Counted from the stretch's first letter, positions 13,613 through 21,938 are shown. The stretch: DNA of 24,619 nucleotides from Deltaproteobacteria bacterium (GCA_020342025.1 CP070840.1:2429059-2453677), one strand, 5' to 3'. Numbers and translations: made by a program. Notes: a model not told the origin generated them from the sequence alone.

Positions 13613-14905
13613 ATGAACATCGTATTTTTCGTTATCGTCCTGATTGCTTTTTTCACCGCCGCCTGGCATCAACTCCGCTGGGTGCCCATAGAGGGAGATC
13701 TCTCTCCCATGGAAATCCTCTCAAAGGCCGTGGTGGAATCGGCGGGTGGATCCGTGGAACTCGCCCTGGGTCTGATTGGCGTGATGACCCTGTTCCTGGG
13801 CCTGATGAAGGTGGCGGAGGCCGGAGGCATGTTGACGCTGATCGCCCGTCTTATCCGTCCCCTGATGGTGCGTCTTTTCCCTGAGGTCCCTGCGGAACAT
13901 CCCGCCATGGGGGCCATGATATTGAATCTATCCGCAAATGCCCTGGGCCTGGGAAATGCGGCCACCCCCTTTGGGATTCGTGCCATGCAGGAGCTTGACA
14001 AACTCAATTCCCATCCGGGTACGGCTACGGATCCCATGGTGCTTTTCCTGGCCATCAACACCTCCAGTGTTACCCTATTGCCCACCGGGGTTATCGCACT
14101 CCGTGCAGCAGCAGGGTCTGTTGACCCTGCGGGTATCCTTCCCACGACTCTGTTCGCCACATGCTGCTCCACCATCGCTGCCATATTTGCGGCCAAGGCC
14201 TATGGGCGCTTTTTTAAATCAAAGAATTCAAGGGCAGGGAAAGAGGATAAAAGCGCCGGGGCCCCTGAAGCAGGAGAGGAGTCGCTACCCATTGAATCCA
14301 GCAAGGGGTATCCCCTCTGGGCGAGCGGATTGGTCCTCCTCGCATTTATGGCCGTTATTCCTATGACCATCTCTTGGGGCAAGGCCGTCTCCCCCTGGAT
14401 CATCCCCTTTCTCATGGTGGGCTTTTTGGGATTCGGGGTCATAAGACGGGTCCCCGTGTACGAGGTATTTGTGGAGGGGGCCAAGGAGGGCTTTCGCGTG
14501 GCCATTAGAATCATTCCCTATCTGGTGGCTATTCTGGTGGCCGTGGGCATGTTCCGTGCCAGCGGTGCCATGGAGGCGATGGTGAGCGGGTTGGGAGGGA
14601 TTACGGGAAGGGTGGGCATGCCTGCCGAAGCCTTACCCATGGCGCTCCTGCGACCTCTTTCAGGCTCCGGGGCCTACGGCGTCTTGGCGTCCATTATCAA
14701 TGACCCGAGTATCGGGCCAGACAGTTACACGGGGTACCTGGTGTCCACCCTGCAGGGTTCCACAGAGACCACCTTCTACGTCCTTGCCATCTATTTCGGT
14801 GCCGTTCAGGTGCGCCGCATCCGCCACGCCTTAACCGCTGGCCTGACGGCGGACTTGGTGGGTATCATGGCCGCGGTGGCCGCTTGTGCCACCCTTTATG
14901 GGTAG
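13613..14905 (+). CDS. SpmA-SpmB-like fusion membrane protein (nucleoside recognition/Gate domains)
   Basis: 430 aa with many membrane segments. The N-terminal half matches spore maturation protein A: MILNLSANALGLGNAATPFG and ATDPMVLFLAINTSSVTLLPTGVIALRA. A polar linker (~205-235, KSKNSRAGKEDKSAGAPEAG) follows. The C-terminal half matches SpmB: VPVYEVFVEGAKEGFRVAIR, LRPLSGSGAYGVL, and DSYTGYLVSTLQGSTETTFY. In Bacillus the two are separate proteins needed for spore core dehydration; fused forms occur in non-sporulating bacteria, where the substrate is unknown. Gate domains suggest transport. It is coupled to the small membrane protein upstream. The following interval 14906-15219 holds nested inverted repeats but no gene. 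Confidence 0.85.
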   Translation: MNIVFFVIVLIAFFTAAWHQLRWVPIEGDLSPMEILSKAVVESAGGSVELALGLIGVMTLFLGLMKVAEAGGMLTLIARLIRPLMVRLFPEVPAEHPAMGAMILNLSANALGLGNAATPFGIRAMQELDKLNSHPGTATDPMVLFLAINTSSVTLLPTGVIALRAAAGSVDPAGILPTTLFATCCSTIAAIFAAKAYGRFFKSKNSRAGKEDKSAGAPEAGEESLPIESSKGYPLWASGLVLLAFMAVIPMTISWGKAVSPWIIPFLMVGFLGFGVIRRVPVYEVFVEGAKEGFRVAIRIIPYLVAILVAVGMFRASGAMEAMVSGLGGITGRVGMPAEALPMALLRPLSGSGAYGVLASIINDPSIGPDSYTGYLVSTLQGSTETTFYVLAIYFGAVQVRRIRHALTAGLTADLVGIMAAVAACATLYG

Positions 14906-14945
14906 AAAATGTGCTGCCTAGTAAAGGGGTTGCGTTCTCTCAGAC

Positions 14946-15135
14946 TGAGACCACGCCCTCTTTTCTAAAGCCGTATCTATTGTGTGAGTGGGCGGTGACC
15001 CCATATTTTGCGGTTTAACAAAGCTACGGGAGACTCCCAAGGGCTTAGGGGCGCAAACCTCAAAATATTGGGTCACTGCGGAGCCCGGTGGAATTCTTTT
15101 TGAGATACGGCTTTAGAAAAGAGGCCGTGGCCTCA
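14946..15135. repeat. Nested inverted-repeat element, MITE-like
   Basis: Outer arms 14946-14978 and 15103-15135 pair over 33 bp with two mismatches, including a perfect 22-bp core (14957-14978 with 15103-15124). Inner arms 14995-15016 and 15055-15076 pair over 22 bp with two mismatches. The centre includes GGGAGACTCCC. The whole could fold into one long hairpin. No coding potential. This architecture resembles a miniature transposable or palindromic element; identity not determined. On the plus strand it follows the SpmAB gene and may also act in termination. Confidence 0.7.
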
Positions 15136-15193
15136 TCCTGGCAGCCCCCGGGGACTTGGGCAAAGTCGGCTGGACCGTACTTGGGGGTGGATG

Positions 15194-15213
15194 CCCCGCC
15201 CTTTAGGGCGGGG
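15194..15213. terminator. GC-rich hairpin between convergent operons
   Basis: CCCCGCCC (15194-15201) and GGGCGGGG (15206-15213) form a perfect 8-bp stem with a TTTA loop, just beyond the 3' end of the pilus operon. On the plus strand it is followed by GTGCTTTT, a weak U tract. CCCCGCCC-TTTA-GGGCGGGG hairpins are also seen at ends of IS200/IS605-type elements, so it may be a relic of one. Confidence 0.5.
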
Positions 15214-15219
15214 GTGCTT

Positions 15220-15600
15220 TTACTTGCCGGGAGCAAAAACCGTGAGTGATTCAGGATAGAGTTCTTTGATGACCAGTTGCAGGAGCAGCGGGTCCTCATC
15301 CATTCTCAGAAGATACTTGATATCCGCCTTGCAGGGAACCGGAAGGGCGTCCAATGCGATATCCTGACCATTAAGATCCAAAAAAGTGGTCTTTTCCGTC
15401 AATAGAAAATTTCGCTCTCCCACAATTATAGAGTGGTGTGTTTTTCCATGAACCTCAACAACCGCCGTCCTCAGAAGGCCCTTTGGGAGGGTTTCCGAAA
15501 AGCCGATGGCCGGCTTGGAAATCAGAAAGAACAATAGCAAAAGGAAAACCACCCATAAAACGATAGGCCGACTCATGTGACCTCGCAGGTATTTAATCAT
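15220..15600 (-). CDS. Unknown membrane-anchored or secreted protein, last gene of the pilus operon
   Basis: 126 aa from the ATG at 15600, which has a strong TAGGAGGA ribosome binding site; a start at 15630 overlaps pilY1 and is less likely. A basic N-terminus (MIKYLRGHMSR) leads into one hydrophobic stretch (PIVLWVVFLLLLFFLISKPA), so it is a signal peptide or membrane anchor and the rest faces the periplasm. The remaining ~85 residues are beta-rich (AVVEVHGKTHHSIIVGERNF, TTFLDLNGQDI) with no motif I recognise. It starts 11 nt after the pilY1 stop, so a role in pilus assembly or PilY1 function is inferred. Confidence 0.7.
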   Translation of the reverse strand: MIKYLRGHMSRPIVLWVVFLLLLFFLISKPAIGFSETLPKGLLRTAVVEVHGKTHHSIIVGERNFLLTEKTTFLDLNGQDIALDALPVPCKADIKYLLRMDEDPLLLQLVIKELYPESLTVFAPGK

Positions 15601-15611
15601 GCGGTATCCTC

Positions 15612-18600
15612 CTATTTTTCTCTCCAACATCTCAGGCCACTCTTAATCATCAGTGCCGGGGAAAGGTCCTCATTGAGAACCGTGCCCGTACTTTGCTGGA
15701 TATATCCTTTGGCCCCCTCTTCCTGTCCCACATGGATTCCGAGACTTGATGCCTTGCCGTATCCCAGGGTCGTCTTGTCTACCACCTGATCCACGGGTTG
15801 ACCATTGATGTCAATCGTCGTGGTTCCGTTGTTCTGGAACCCCTCCTCGAAGTAGGCGGTTCCGGTCTCGTAGTATAATCCGTAGAGATAACTCTCGCCG
15901 CCATATCCGCACACATCCCCGTTGGGAACAAAGGAGGGCACATAGACCATCCCACCCAGGAGAGAAGGTTTTTGGATAATACGTTCTTTTGAGAGGCTCA
16001 GGGTCCTGACCCAACCGTCCTGAACATAGACCAGGTCCTTCATGGCCTCAAAGTTGCCGATGCTTGTACCGCCCGCATCAAACACTTCGTCCCCAGTGGT
16101 CACCACATATTCATCCGTATTCAGGAGGTCTGACATACTCAGCTCAAGGGAGGCCGTGTAATTGAGGTAATAGTCGTCAGCGTGGAGGCCGGCGGGTGTG
16201 TGCTCAATATTGTAGAACGGGTCCTTAACTCCAAATATGTACTGGGTGTCCGTATCTGTCTTGTCCGCTGGGCTCAAATACCGTCCAGTTCCTCCAAAGA
16301 TCCAGATGTTGTTGTAGGTGTCTCTACTCACACTGACGGGGGCTGTAATGGGTCTGGTGGCATTATAAAGCGGAGCGAACTGCCACGGATACATGGCATC
16401 CAGGGGATTGTCCACATAATTGGCGAGATTCACGCCGTCATAATTCCCACTCGCATCGACCCAGGGCACGGTGAGCTTGTACATCTTTCCTTTCCAACTC
16501 CCACTCAGGTAGGTCTCACCGAAATAGATGGCGTCCACACTGAAGTTGAGCCCTTCATCCAGAGAAATGGGGGGACTCATAAAGGCATTGCTTTCACCGG
16601 TCTCGAAGAGCCAGTCATTGCCCCCAGAGCCATAAGGATTCCCCGTCTTCAGATCGACCACAAACACATGCCCTTTCTTATTAGAGAGCCCGTCATAGTC
16701 ACTGGGGCCTGAGCCAAAAACAGCAAACCACTTATCTTTCACCCTCACGATGGCCGGGAATGATGTGCTCAATTCCAGGTCCGTGTAGGTCCTCTCCCAG
16801 ATAAGCTCAGGATTTCTCGGATCTGTCACGTTGAGAAGCGTGTATGTGGGGTAAAAATCCCGGGTCGTGTCTGGTGTGCCTGCATCGTAATCAAAGTCAT
16901 CGGTGACCGGGATATATTTTCCCCCCATGTTGAGGCCGAGCAACAAGAAGGTCCCCCAGTTGTCATCCGAATCCGCGTCCACATAATAGGTGTCATCTGG
17001 CAAGATCTTCGCATCAAAGACCTTGGGTTTCAAATCCGCATAATAGACATGGGTGTAATTGGGCGATGGGAACCACTTGAGGTGTGGCAGAAGACACTGG
17101 GGAATGTAGGCCCATATCTCGTCCCCCATACTCTCAGTCCCAGGTGCGGCGGCAGGCTTGTTGAAGATCATGTTAACGGCATCGTACTCCCAGGACGTGA
17201 AGGCATGGAGCATACCGTCATTGGCCCCAACATATACGATTGTTTCCCTGTTCAGGGAAGCATTGAGGTAGGCCTGATAGGATTCATCACTGTAGATGAT
17301 GTGATAGTTCTCAACCGGTCTATTCACGGAAACGGGGGTGGAGTTGACGATATCCGCCAGTTTCCAGACATTATTCATAGCATCCTTGACACGGGGTCTC
17401 AGGCCAGGGATGTCCTCTCCCCGGATATAATTGATCAGATTGTCTATGCGGGTGTCGTGGTCCGCACCCAAATAGCCCCAGGTGGCGTCATCTTTGACGC
17501 CCAGATAGGGCCTTATACAGTTCTTACCCATGCCACAACTATCATTGATCGTATCAAAACCGATGATTTCACCGAATTTATCAAAGGGATCATTGTGGAC
17601 ACTTTCATCCACTAAACCATCTCCGTTTTTGTCCACAAAAGTGAAAATCTTTCGCTCAGCCGATGTCATTTGGGCAAGATTACTTCCAGCCTCCCAAAGG
17701 GGCGCTATTTCATCCAACTGGACCAGTTCATAGGGGTCGTTTTGAAAATCAGGGTCTTGAGCCGCATCATATCTTTTTAACATGGTATCCCCTGTCCCCG
17801 GGTCATGGAAGTACTTCAGGGGCTTATCTGCATCCAGATCCAACTGGCGGTTCTGGTTGGTGTCCTCCCGGAGGTTACCCATGGGGTCTACCCAGAGGGA
17901 CTGGAGGTAGCCGAGCCATTTATACTCTGTGATACCTTGGGTGACAGCAGGACGATAGTAGGCCTGAACCAGGTTCCCTTCACCCTCAGAGGAGCTGGCC
18001 AAGACCGAGACGGCGGTTCCTGAAGCAGCCCTTGCAAGGATGTCATTGATGGCCGCAAGAATCTTGCCCTCCAATTGATATCCCGTGTCCGCCTTATAAT
18101 AGGTGTCCGGGTCGCCGTCATTGTCAGCGTCCCACTCTGCCTGGAGGTCCGGGCCTGGGATGCCATTTTTCTCCACGAAACCCCCATTCTTGGAGGCGTC
18201 TTTCAGGAGTGTTTCAGCATTCGGATCATTGCCAAAGGCATAGACCGTATACAGGATAAGATTCTGCTCTCCATCCAGGTCGGTCTTGCCCACGGTGGGA
18301 CTTCGCAGGTCGGTCGTGCGGGCATAATAGGCCACGTCATCTAAATAGTCTGAACCAGAATCAGGAAAGGACCCTGGATCGTTACTGTCCCCGTCAAAAT
18401 CCTTGAGCGCGCCAGGGATCATCATATCCATGGTGGACATGCCGTCTGTCAACAAGAGGACAAAGCTCTTGGCGCAGTGCACATACTCAACACCATTATA
18501 ATAGGGGTCATCCCCCACGTTTGAATTGGGGGCGGCACCATTGGGATAGTCCAGATTTGCCTCTGGGTCTTCCTGCTTGAAATACTGCGTGGCCACGTAG

Positions 18601-19403
18601 AGGGCCTCGGCCAGCGGGGTCCAGGTATCGCAGGAGGTGTTTTGCAGATCCGTGACCAGGGAGGTCATGTTGGTGCCGATGGTGCTCAACACACTGCCTC
18701 CACTTCCGTTGTGTCCCGTCCCGTAATTGAAAAACATGTTCCCCCATCGGGCCTTGTCCCCTATCTTTTGCAGGACGCCCGCTATATTGCCGTCCACAAA
18801 GCTGGGGGCCTCATCCGGGTAGGTATTCATGTCCTTGTCCACCTTTATGACATAGACGCCCGCGTTCACATAGAAGTTGCCACCGTCCATGAGGTAACTG
18901 AAGGTTGTCGTTTCGTCGAAAGGCGTCACGTCGTCCGCGACAGTGTCGGTGTAAGACTTGATGAAGTCGTAACCAACGATGGAGGGGGCTTCACCGATAT
19001 TGGTCTGATTTCCTGTTCCCATCCTTGAGGTGGCCAGACCGCCCATGAGGACCTTCCTGGCCACATCGATCTTACGCATGGTGAGCCAGTTGAGAAAATT
19101 TCCATCCCACGGCCCACCGGGGTCCCTCACAAAAATGTTGCTGCCGTAACGGTATTTCTTGTAGGATTCAAAGTAGCCGTAGTACGCGATACTGTGGTCA
19201 TAAGGGCCATCGTAGGCCTGCTCGTTCATGCTGGCCGAGTTGTCCAGGATGATGAGAATGTTGGGGGCCACTGTGTTGAGCTGGAAAATGGGATAAGCGG
19301 TGTACGTGGCCATACTGGGCTCCGCGGCCAGTCCCCTTTGTGCAAAAAGGGTGAGGAGCGCGCCAAAACATGAAATGAGGACTATTTTATTTTTCCATGA
19401 CAT
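15612..19403 (-). CDS. pilY1: PilY1-like type IV pilus tip adhesin
   Basis: 1263 aa. Residues 1-27 are a signal peptide (MSWKNK, hydrophobic core, GLAA). A von Willebrand A-like domain follows: ILDNSASM gives the MIDAS DxSxS (Asp54, Ser56, Ser58) and LLLTDGMS lies further on. Asp-rich loops resembling calcium sites occur near residue 428 (DADNDGDPD) and 595 (DKNGDGLVDE). The C-terminal PilY1 beta-propeller begins with VNSTPVSVNRP and contains YVGANDGMLHAF (near 729) and VFGSGPSDYDG. PilY1 is an outer-surface pilus-associated protein that promotes pilus extension, adhesion and mechanosensing. Its ATG overlaps the pilX stop by one base (TAATG), giving translational coupling, and AGGTGG precedes it. 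Length is normal for the family. Confidence 0.92.
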   Translation of the reverse strand: MSWKNKIVLISCFGALLTLFAQRGLAAEPSMATYTAYPIFQLNTVAPNILIILDNSASMNEQAYDGPYDHSIAYYGYFESYKKYRYGSNIFVRDPGGPWDGNFLNWLTMRKIDVARKVLMGGLATSRMGTGNQTNIGEAPSIVGYDFIKSYTDTVADDVTPFDETTTFSYLMDGGNFYVNAGVYVIKVDKDMNTYPDEAPSFVDGNIAGVLQKIGDKARWGNMFFNYGTGHNGSGGSVLSTIGTNMTSLVTDLQNTSCDTWTPLAEALYVATQYFKQEDPEANLDYPNGAAPNSNVGDDPYYNGVEYVHCAKSFVLLLTDGMSTMDMMIPGALKDFDGDSNDPGSFPDSGSDYLDDVAYYARTTDLRSPTVGKTDLDGEQNLILYTVYAFGNDPNAETLLKDASKNGGFVEKNGIPGPDLQAEWDADNDGDPDTYYKADTGYQLEGKILAAINDILARAASGTAVSVLASSSEGEGNLVQAYYRPAVTQGITEYKWLGYLQSLWVDPMGNLREDTNQNRQLDLDADKPLKYFHDPGTGDTMLKRYDAAQDPDFQNDPYELVQLDEIAPLWEAGSNLAQMTSAERKIFTFVDKNGDGLVDESVHNDPFDKFGEIIGFDTINDSCGMGKNCIRPYLGVKDDATWGYLGADHDTRIDNLINYIRGEDIPGLRPRVKDAMNNVWKLADIVNSTPVSVNRPVENYHIIYSDESYQAYLNASLNRETIVYVGANDGMLHAFTSWEYDAVNMIFNKPAAAPGTESMGDEIWAYIPQCLLPHLKWFPSPNYTHVYYADLKPKVFDAKILPDDTYYVDADSDDNWGTFLLLGLNMGGKYIPVTDDFDYDAGTPDTTRDFYPTYTLLNVTDPRNPELIWERTYTDLELSTSFPAIVRVKDKWFAVFGSGPSDYDGLSNKKGHVFVVDLKTGNPYGSGGNDWLFETGESNAFMSPPISLDEGLNFSVDAIYFGETYLSGSWKGKMYKLTVPWVDASGNYDGVNLANYVDNPLDAMYPWQFAPLYNATRPITAPVSVSRDTYNNIWIFGGTGRYLSPADKTDTDTQYIFGVKDPFYNIEHTPAGLHADDYYLNYTASLELSMSDLLNTDEYVVTTGDEVFDAGGTSIGNFEAMKDLVYVQDGWVRTLSLSKERIIQKPSLLGGMVYVPSFVPNGDVCGYGGESYLYGLYYETGTAYFEEGFQNNGTTTIDINGQPVDQVVDKTTLGYGKASSLGIHVGQEEGAKGYIQQSTGTVLNEDLSPALMIKSGLRCWREK

Positions 19404-19960
19404 TACAAACCACCTGCCGTTCCTATAACTTTTCGGTACACAGCATTCACATTGGAGAGGGCCGCACTGGGGCCCTCGCCCAGAGAGTCCATATCATATA
19501 GGATGCCCACCCCCCCGGAGGATCCTGAGCCCACCCCCTCTGCGCCGCTGGCAAATTCTGCACTTCCACCCGGTATGATCTCTGTGCCGACGCGATTCAC
19601 ATCCACACTTATGTCGTAGCCGCCAAGGGTGAATCCGATGTCGGGAGCCGCGTCGTGGGGATCGAATCCCATAATTTCTCTGTAAAAGCTATCGGGGGTA
19701 TCCAGATAGGTCACGCCGGCCCAGGCTGGTGCCGCACCGCTATCAAATGCACCGGATATGACTTTGGGGCTGGAGTAAACGCCGCTGTCCGCATTTTGAA
19801 AGGCAATTTTGTGAAACTTCTCGTTTCCAGCAATATGGATTTCTGTCTCTGTCGTGGTTGTCGCCAAAATTCCTAAAAGGGTGAGAATCACGAGGATGAA
19901 GAGTGCAACAATCAGAACAGAGCCCTGTTCAGTGTTTGGCTGTTTGAAAGACAATTTCAT
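19403..19960 (-). CDS. pilX: PilX-like minor pilin
   Basis: 185 aa from the ATG at 19960, chosen for the GAGGGGG ribosome binding site just upstream. The prepilin N-terminus is EQGSVLIVALFILVILTLLGI, with the leader-peptidase site between Gly13 and Ser14. Position 5 of the mature protein is not Glu, as is usual for PilX. Next comes TTTTETEIHIAGNEKFHKIAFQNADSG, the PilX N-terminal signature. The C-terminal part is Gly/Ser-rich. Minor pilins PilV, PilW and PilX prime pilus assembly and help display PilY1. It lies between pilV (11-nt gap) and pilY1 (1-base overlap). Confidence 0.85.
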   Translation of the reverse strand: MKLSFKQPNTEQGSVLIVALFILVILTLLGILATTTTETEIHIAGNEKFHKIAFQNADSGVYSSPKVISGAFDSGAAPAWAGVTYLDTPDSFYREIMGFDPHDAAPDIGFTLGGYDISVDVNRVGTEIIPGGSAEFASGAEGVGSGSSGGVGILYDMDSLGEGPSAALSNVNAVYRKVIGTAGGL

Positions 19961-19971
19961 CTCGTTCCCCC

Positions 19972-20391
19972 TCATATCAGATCCATCCTGGGTATTATTC
20001 TCTGCATAGAAACGCTCTTTTGTGTCCCATGGTCTGCCCAAATAACAGTGAGACTTATGGTCTTGGTATCACTGAACGGGGAATCATCTGTCACATTCCA
20101 TGTAATGGTGTAACCGCTCGGGGGACTCGGATCTGTATGGGCGCCAGCCGTGAGGTCGGCATTGGTGTATGCCTGGGACATGAGTTTTTCCAGGCGATCC
20201 GATGCCAAGCAGGTTCCCTCTGTCACATTGCCTGCAAAGGAGTTTCCCCTTATGGCCGCCACCTGCATGGAAGCAATAGCCAGGAGCCCGATGGCCAGAA
20301 TGGAGATGGCAACCACAACTTCCAAGAGAGCAGAGCCTTGTTCTGTTTTCCTCTTGCTATCTGCGCTCGACCTGTGCTTGTGGATTTTCAT
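19972..20391 (-). CDS. pilV: PilV-like minor pilin
   Basis: 139 aa. A 19-residue basic leader ends in TEQG and is followed by SALLEVVVAISILAIGLLAIASMQ; cleavage after Gly19 leaves Glu at position 5 of the mature pilin. ...GNVTEGTCLASDRLEKLMSQ is the PilV-type segment after the helix. GGATCGG precedes the ATG. It is an inner-membrane minor pilin of the assembly-priming complex. Confidence 0.87.
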   Translation of the reverse strand: MKIHKHRSSADSKRKTEQGSALLEVVVAISILAIGLLAIASMQVAAIRGNSFAGNVTEGTCLASDRLEKLMSQAYTNADLTAGAHTDPSPPSGYTITWNVTDDSPFSDTKTISLTVIWADHGTQKSVSMQRIIPRMDLI

Positions 20392-20417
20392 TTCCGATCC
20401 TTTCCAGGGGCCTTCCC

Positions 20418-21092
20418 CTAATCAAGTCCAAGATTACGGCATTTGAACTCTTCTGTTAGTAGTCTCCGGCGAAAGCCATCCCCAGCCGGCGGGGTGAAAA
20501 CCGAAGTTCCCTGCTGGTTTTCATAGACATTGGTGTTTTGGTATCCTTGGTCCCGCCGGTCAGTTCTCGCCAGTACGCTTACCTGTACTGCCCTTATTTC
20601 GGACAGGGTGGAGGTGGGGTTACCCTCCTTGTCCAGATAGATAAAATTCAGGGCATCGATATTTTCAGCGATCTGGTGATTTCCGCCGCCATTCGCATCG
20701 TTTCTCCCAAGATCCGTGTCGCCGTCCCCGTCCAAATCCACCAGGGCATACGTAATATCTTCGTTGGGGTCCCCCGTGTCCCCATCTGGCACGCCTGTTC
20801 CCGCATCATTCGTGATGTCCCTTGTGAACCTGATGGAAGCGGCGTCAGCGGTTTGAATCCCTGTCGTCGCCCATCCTGTGGGGTTATACCCAGCCATCCG
20901 GATATCCCGCCCCAGAAGGTGCATGGCCCCTCTTAAATTTTGCTGCATGGCGGCCACCTGCTCCTGGGTCATGTAGGATTTCTGTTGGGAGTAGAAGGTG
21001 GAATAAATGCCCGCGGCCACAACACCAGATATGACCATGGCGACCAATAGCTCGGTCAAAGTGAAGCCCTGGTTGGATATCCTAAGTTTCAT
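20418..21092 (-). CDS. pilW: PilW-like minor pilin
   Basis: 224 aa from the ATG at 21092; an upstream start at 21155 lies inside the preceding gene and would add a non-prepilin extension. NQGFTLTELLVAMVISGVVAAG is a classical type IV prepilin signal with cleavage after Gly9 and Glu at mature position 5. YMTQEQVAAMQQNLRGAMHLLGRDIRMAGYNP is the PilW signature. A central Asp/Gly-rich stretch (LVDLDGDGDTDLGRNDANG) could bind calcium. The start overlaps the end of the upstream gene by 11 bp. The downstream gap to pilV is 26 bp. Confidence 0.88.
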   Translation of the reverse strand: MKLRISNQGFTLTELLVAMVISGVVAAGIYSTFYSQQKSYMTQEQVAAMQQNLRGAMHLLGRDIRMAGYNPTGWATTGIQTADAASIRFTRDITNDAGTGVPDGDTGDPNEDITYALVDLDGDGDTDLGRNDANGGGNHQIAENIDALNFIYLDKEGNPTSTLSEIRAVQVSVLARTDRRDQGYQNTNVYENQQGTSVFTPPAGDGFRRRLLTEEFKCRNLGLD

Positions 21093-21477
21093 CGGGTTTG
21101 CCCCTTTTCGGCTTGTTTTCTGTACGCGCCTCAAAATTTGCGGGAGACACGTCATGAGTCACACCACGCACAATCTTAACTTTGACTACCTGTCCAGACT
21201 TTGAAACGACGGCTTGCCCATTGCCCGTTGAACTCCTGGAAACATAAGGTTTGGCAACGTAGATGATGCCGAGATTTGCATTCCCTCTAGCCGCCACCGT
21301 CTTCGTCTGAACCATGTTGGCTTTGATACCCTTAGTGACAATTTTGCCTTTTGAGTGGCTCACTACGAAATAGGGAATAGCAGCAAAAGCTATTGTCAAC
21401 ATCAAGAGACAGGCAATTAAGCAGTTCATTAATTTCGCCGTACTCGCATAACAGCTCCCAGATCGTGAATAGCTCAT
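21082..21477 (-). CDS. Unknown membrane-anchored protein, first gene of the pilus operon
   Basis: 131 aa, strong ribosome binding site (AAAGGAG, 8 nt before ATG). One hydrophobic segment (MNCLIACLLMLTIAFAAIPYFVV, residues ~17-39) anchors it; the rest is basic and beta-rich (VKVKIVRGVTHDV) and should face the periplasm. It lacks the G|FTLxE prepilin signal, so it is not FimT/FimU, which usually occupies this position. It overlaps pilW by 11 bp and is the gene nearest the sigma-54-type promoter. Function unknown; a link to pilus assembly is inferred from position only. Confidence 0.7.
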   Translation of the reverse strand: MSYSRSGSCYASTAKLMNCLIACLLMLTIAFAAIPYFVVSHSKGKIVTKGIKANMVQTKTVAARGNANLGIIYVAKPYVSRSSTGNGQAVVSKSGQVVKVKIVRGVTHDVSPANFEARTENKPKRGKPDET

Positions 21478-21542
21478 TTATTCAGCTCCTTTAGTAGACT
21501 TCGCTTCCATTCTTGCTGGCGTTTGCGCTGCCGTATTTGAAG

Positions 21543-21558
21543 AGCAAAATCCGTTCCA
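21543..21558 (-). promoter_or_regulatory. Sigma-54 type promoter of the minor-pilin/PilY1 operon
   Basis: On the minus strand: TGGAACGGATTTTGCT. The invariant GG and GC, the TTGC box and the spacing all match the consensus TGGCAC-N5-TTGC; only one base of the -24 element differs. It ends about 65 nt before the first start codon, giving a leader of about 54 nt. Type IV pilin operons are commonly RpoN-dependent (PilR). The rest of the 514-bp gap 21478-21991 is AT-rich with no gene visible. Confidence 0.7.
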
Positions 21559-21889
21559 AAACTCCCTAAATGGCTATTTATGTATTAATATTAAGGGGTT
21601 GTGATTAATCCCAGGAATTTGGGTTTGTGTGAATGTGAATACAAAAACATACATTAGGTGGGGAAAGAAGGATATGTGTTATACTTTAAAATACATAAGT
21701 CCCTAGAGTAATAACTGTAAAAGTTACTATTGGGTAGGATCTTCAATTTATTATATATGGGGAAAGGGTATAACCTATCTTTCCAGGCAGACCCTAAATA
21801 AAACGCGTCTGAAAGTTATGGAAGGTGAGGGCGAAATTCATGAGGTATCGGGGTGGAGAAGGGGGAGGCCCCATTTCAACCGAAAGCAC

Positions 21890-21938
21890 CATATATTGTG
21901 TCAGTTTGTGCTTGACACACAATATGTTCTCATATAGG
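21890..21938 (+). promoter_or_regulatory. Candidate promoter with overlapping inverted repeat, receiver-domain gene
   Basis: TTGACA (21912-21917) and TATAGG (21933-21938) are 15 bp apart, a short spacing. CATATATTGTGTCA (21890-21903) and TGACACACAATATG (21913-21926) form an imperfect inverted repeat across the -35 box, which could be an operator. Confidence 0.35.

Noticed and set aside
15140..15219. TnpB-associated omega-RNA or complete IS605 element
   Set aside because: Only the hairpin resembles such an end; no transposase or TnpB coding sequence is present in the window.
16182..19028. Several plus-strand frames opposite pilY1
   Set aside because: All are antisense shadows of a full-length PilY1 reading frame and show no domain signatures.
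21478..21542. Minus-strand leader of the pilus operon (GCGCAAAC...TGGAAGCGAAGTC) resembling part of the c-di-GMP-I riboswitch core
   Set aside because: The GCAAAC and GGAAGCGAAG segments look similar to the core, but the GNRA-capped helix and the second helix are missing and the segment runs straight into the ribosome binding site.
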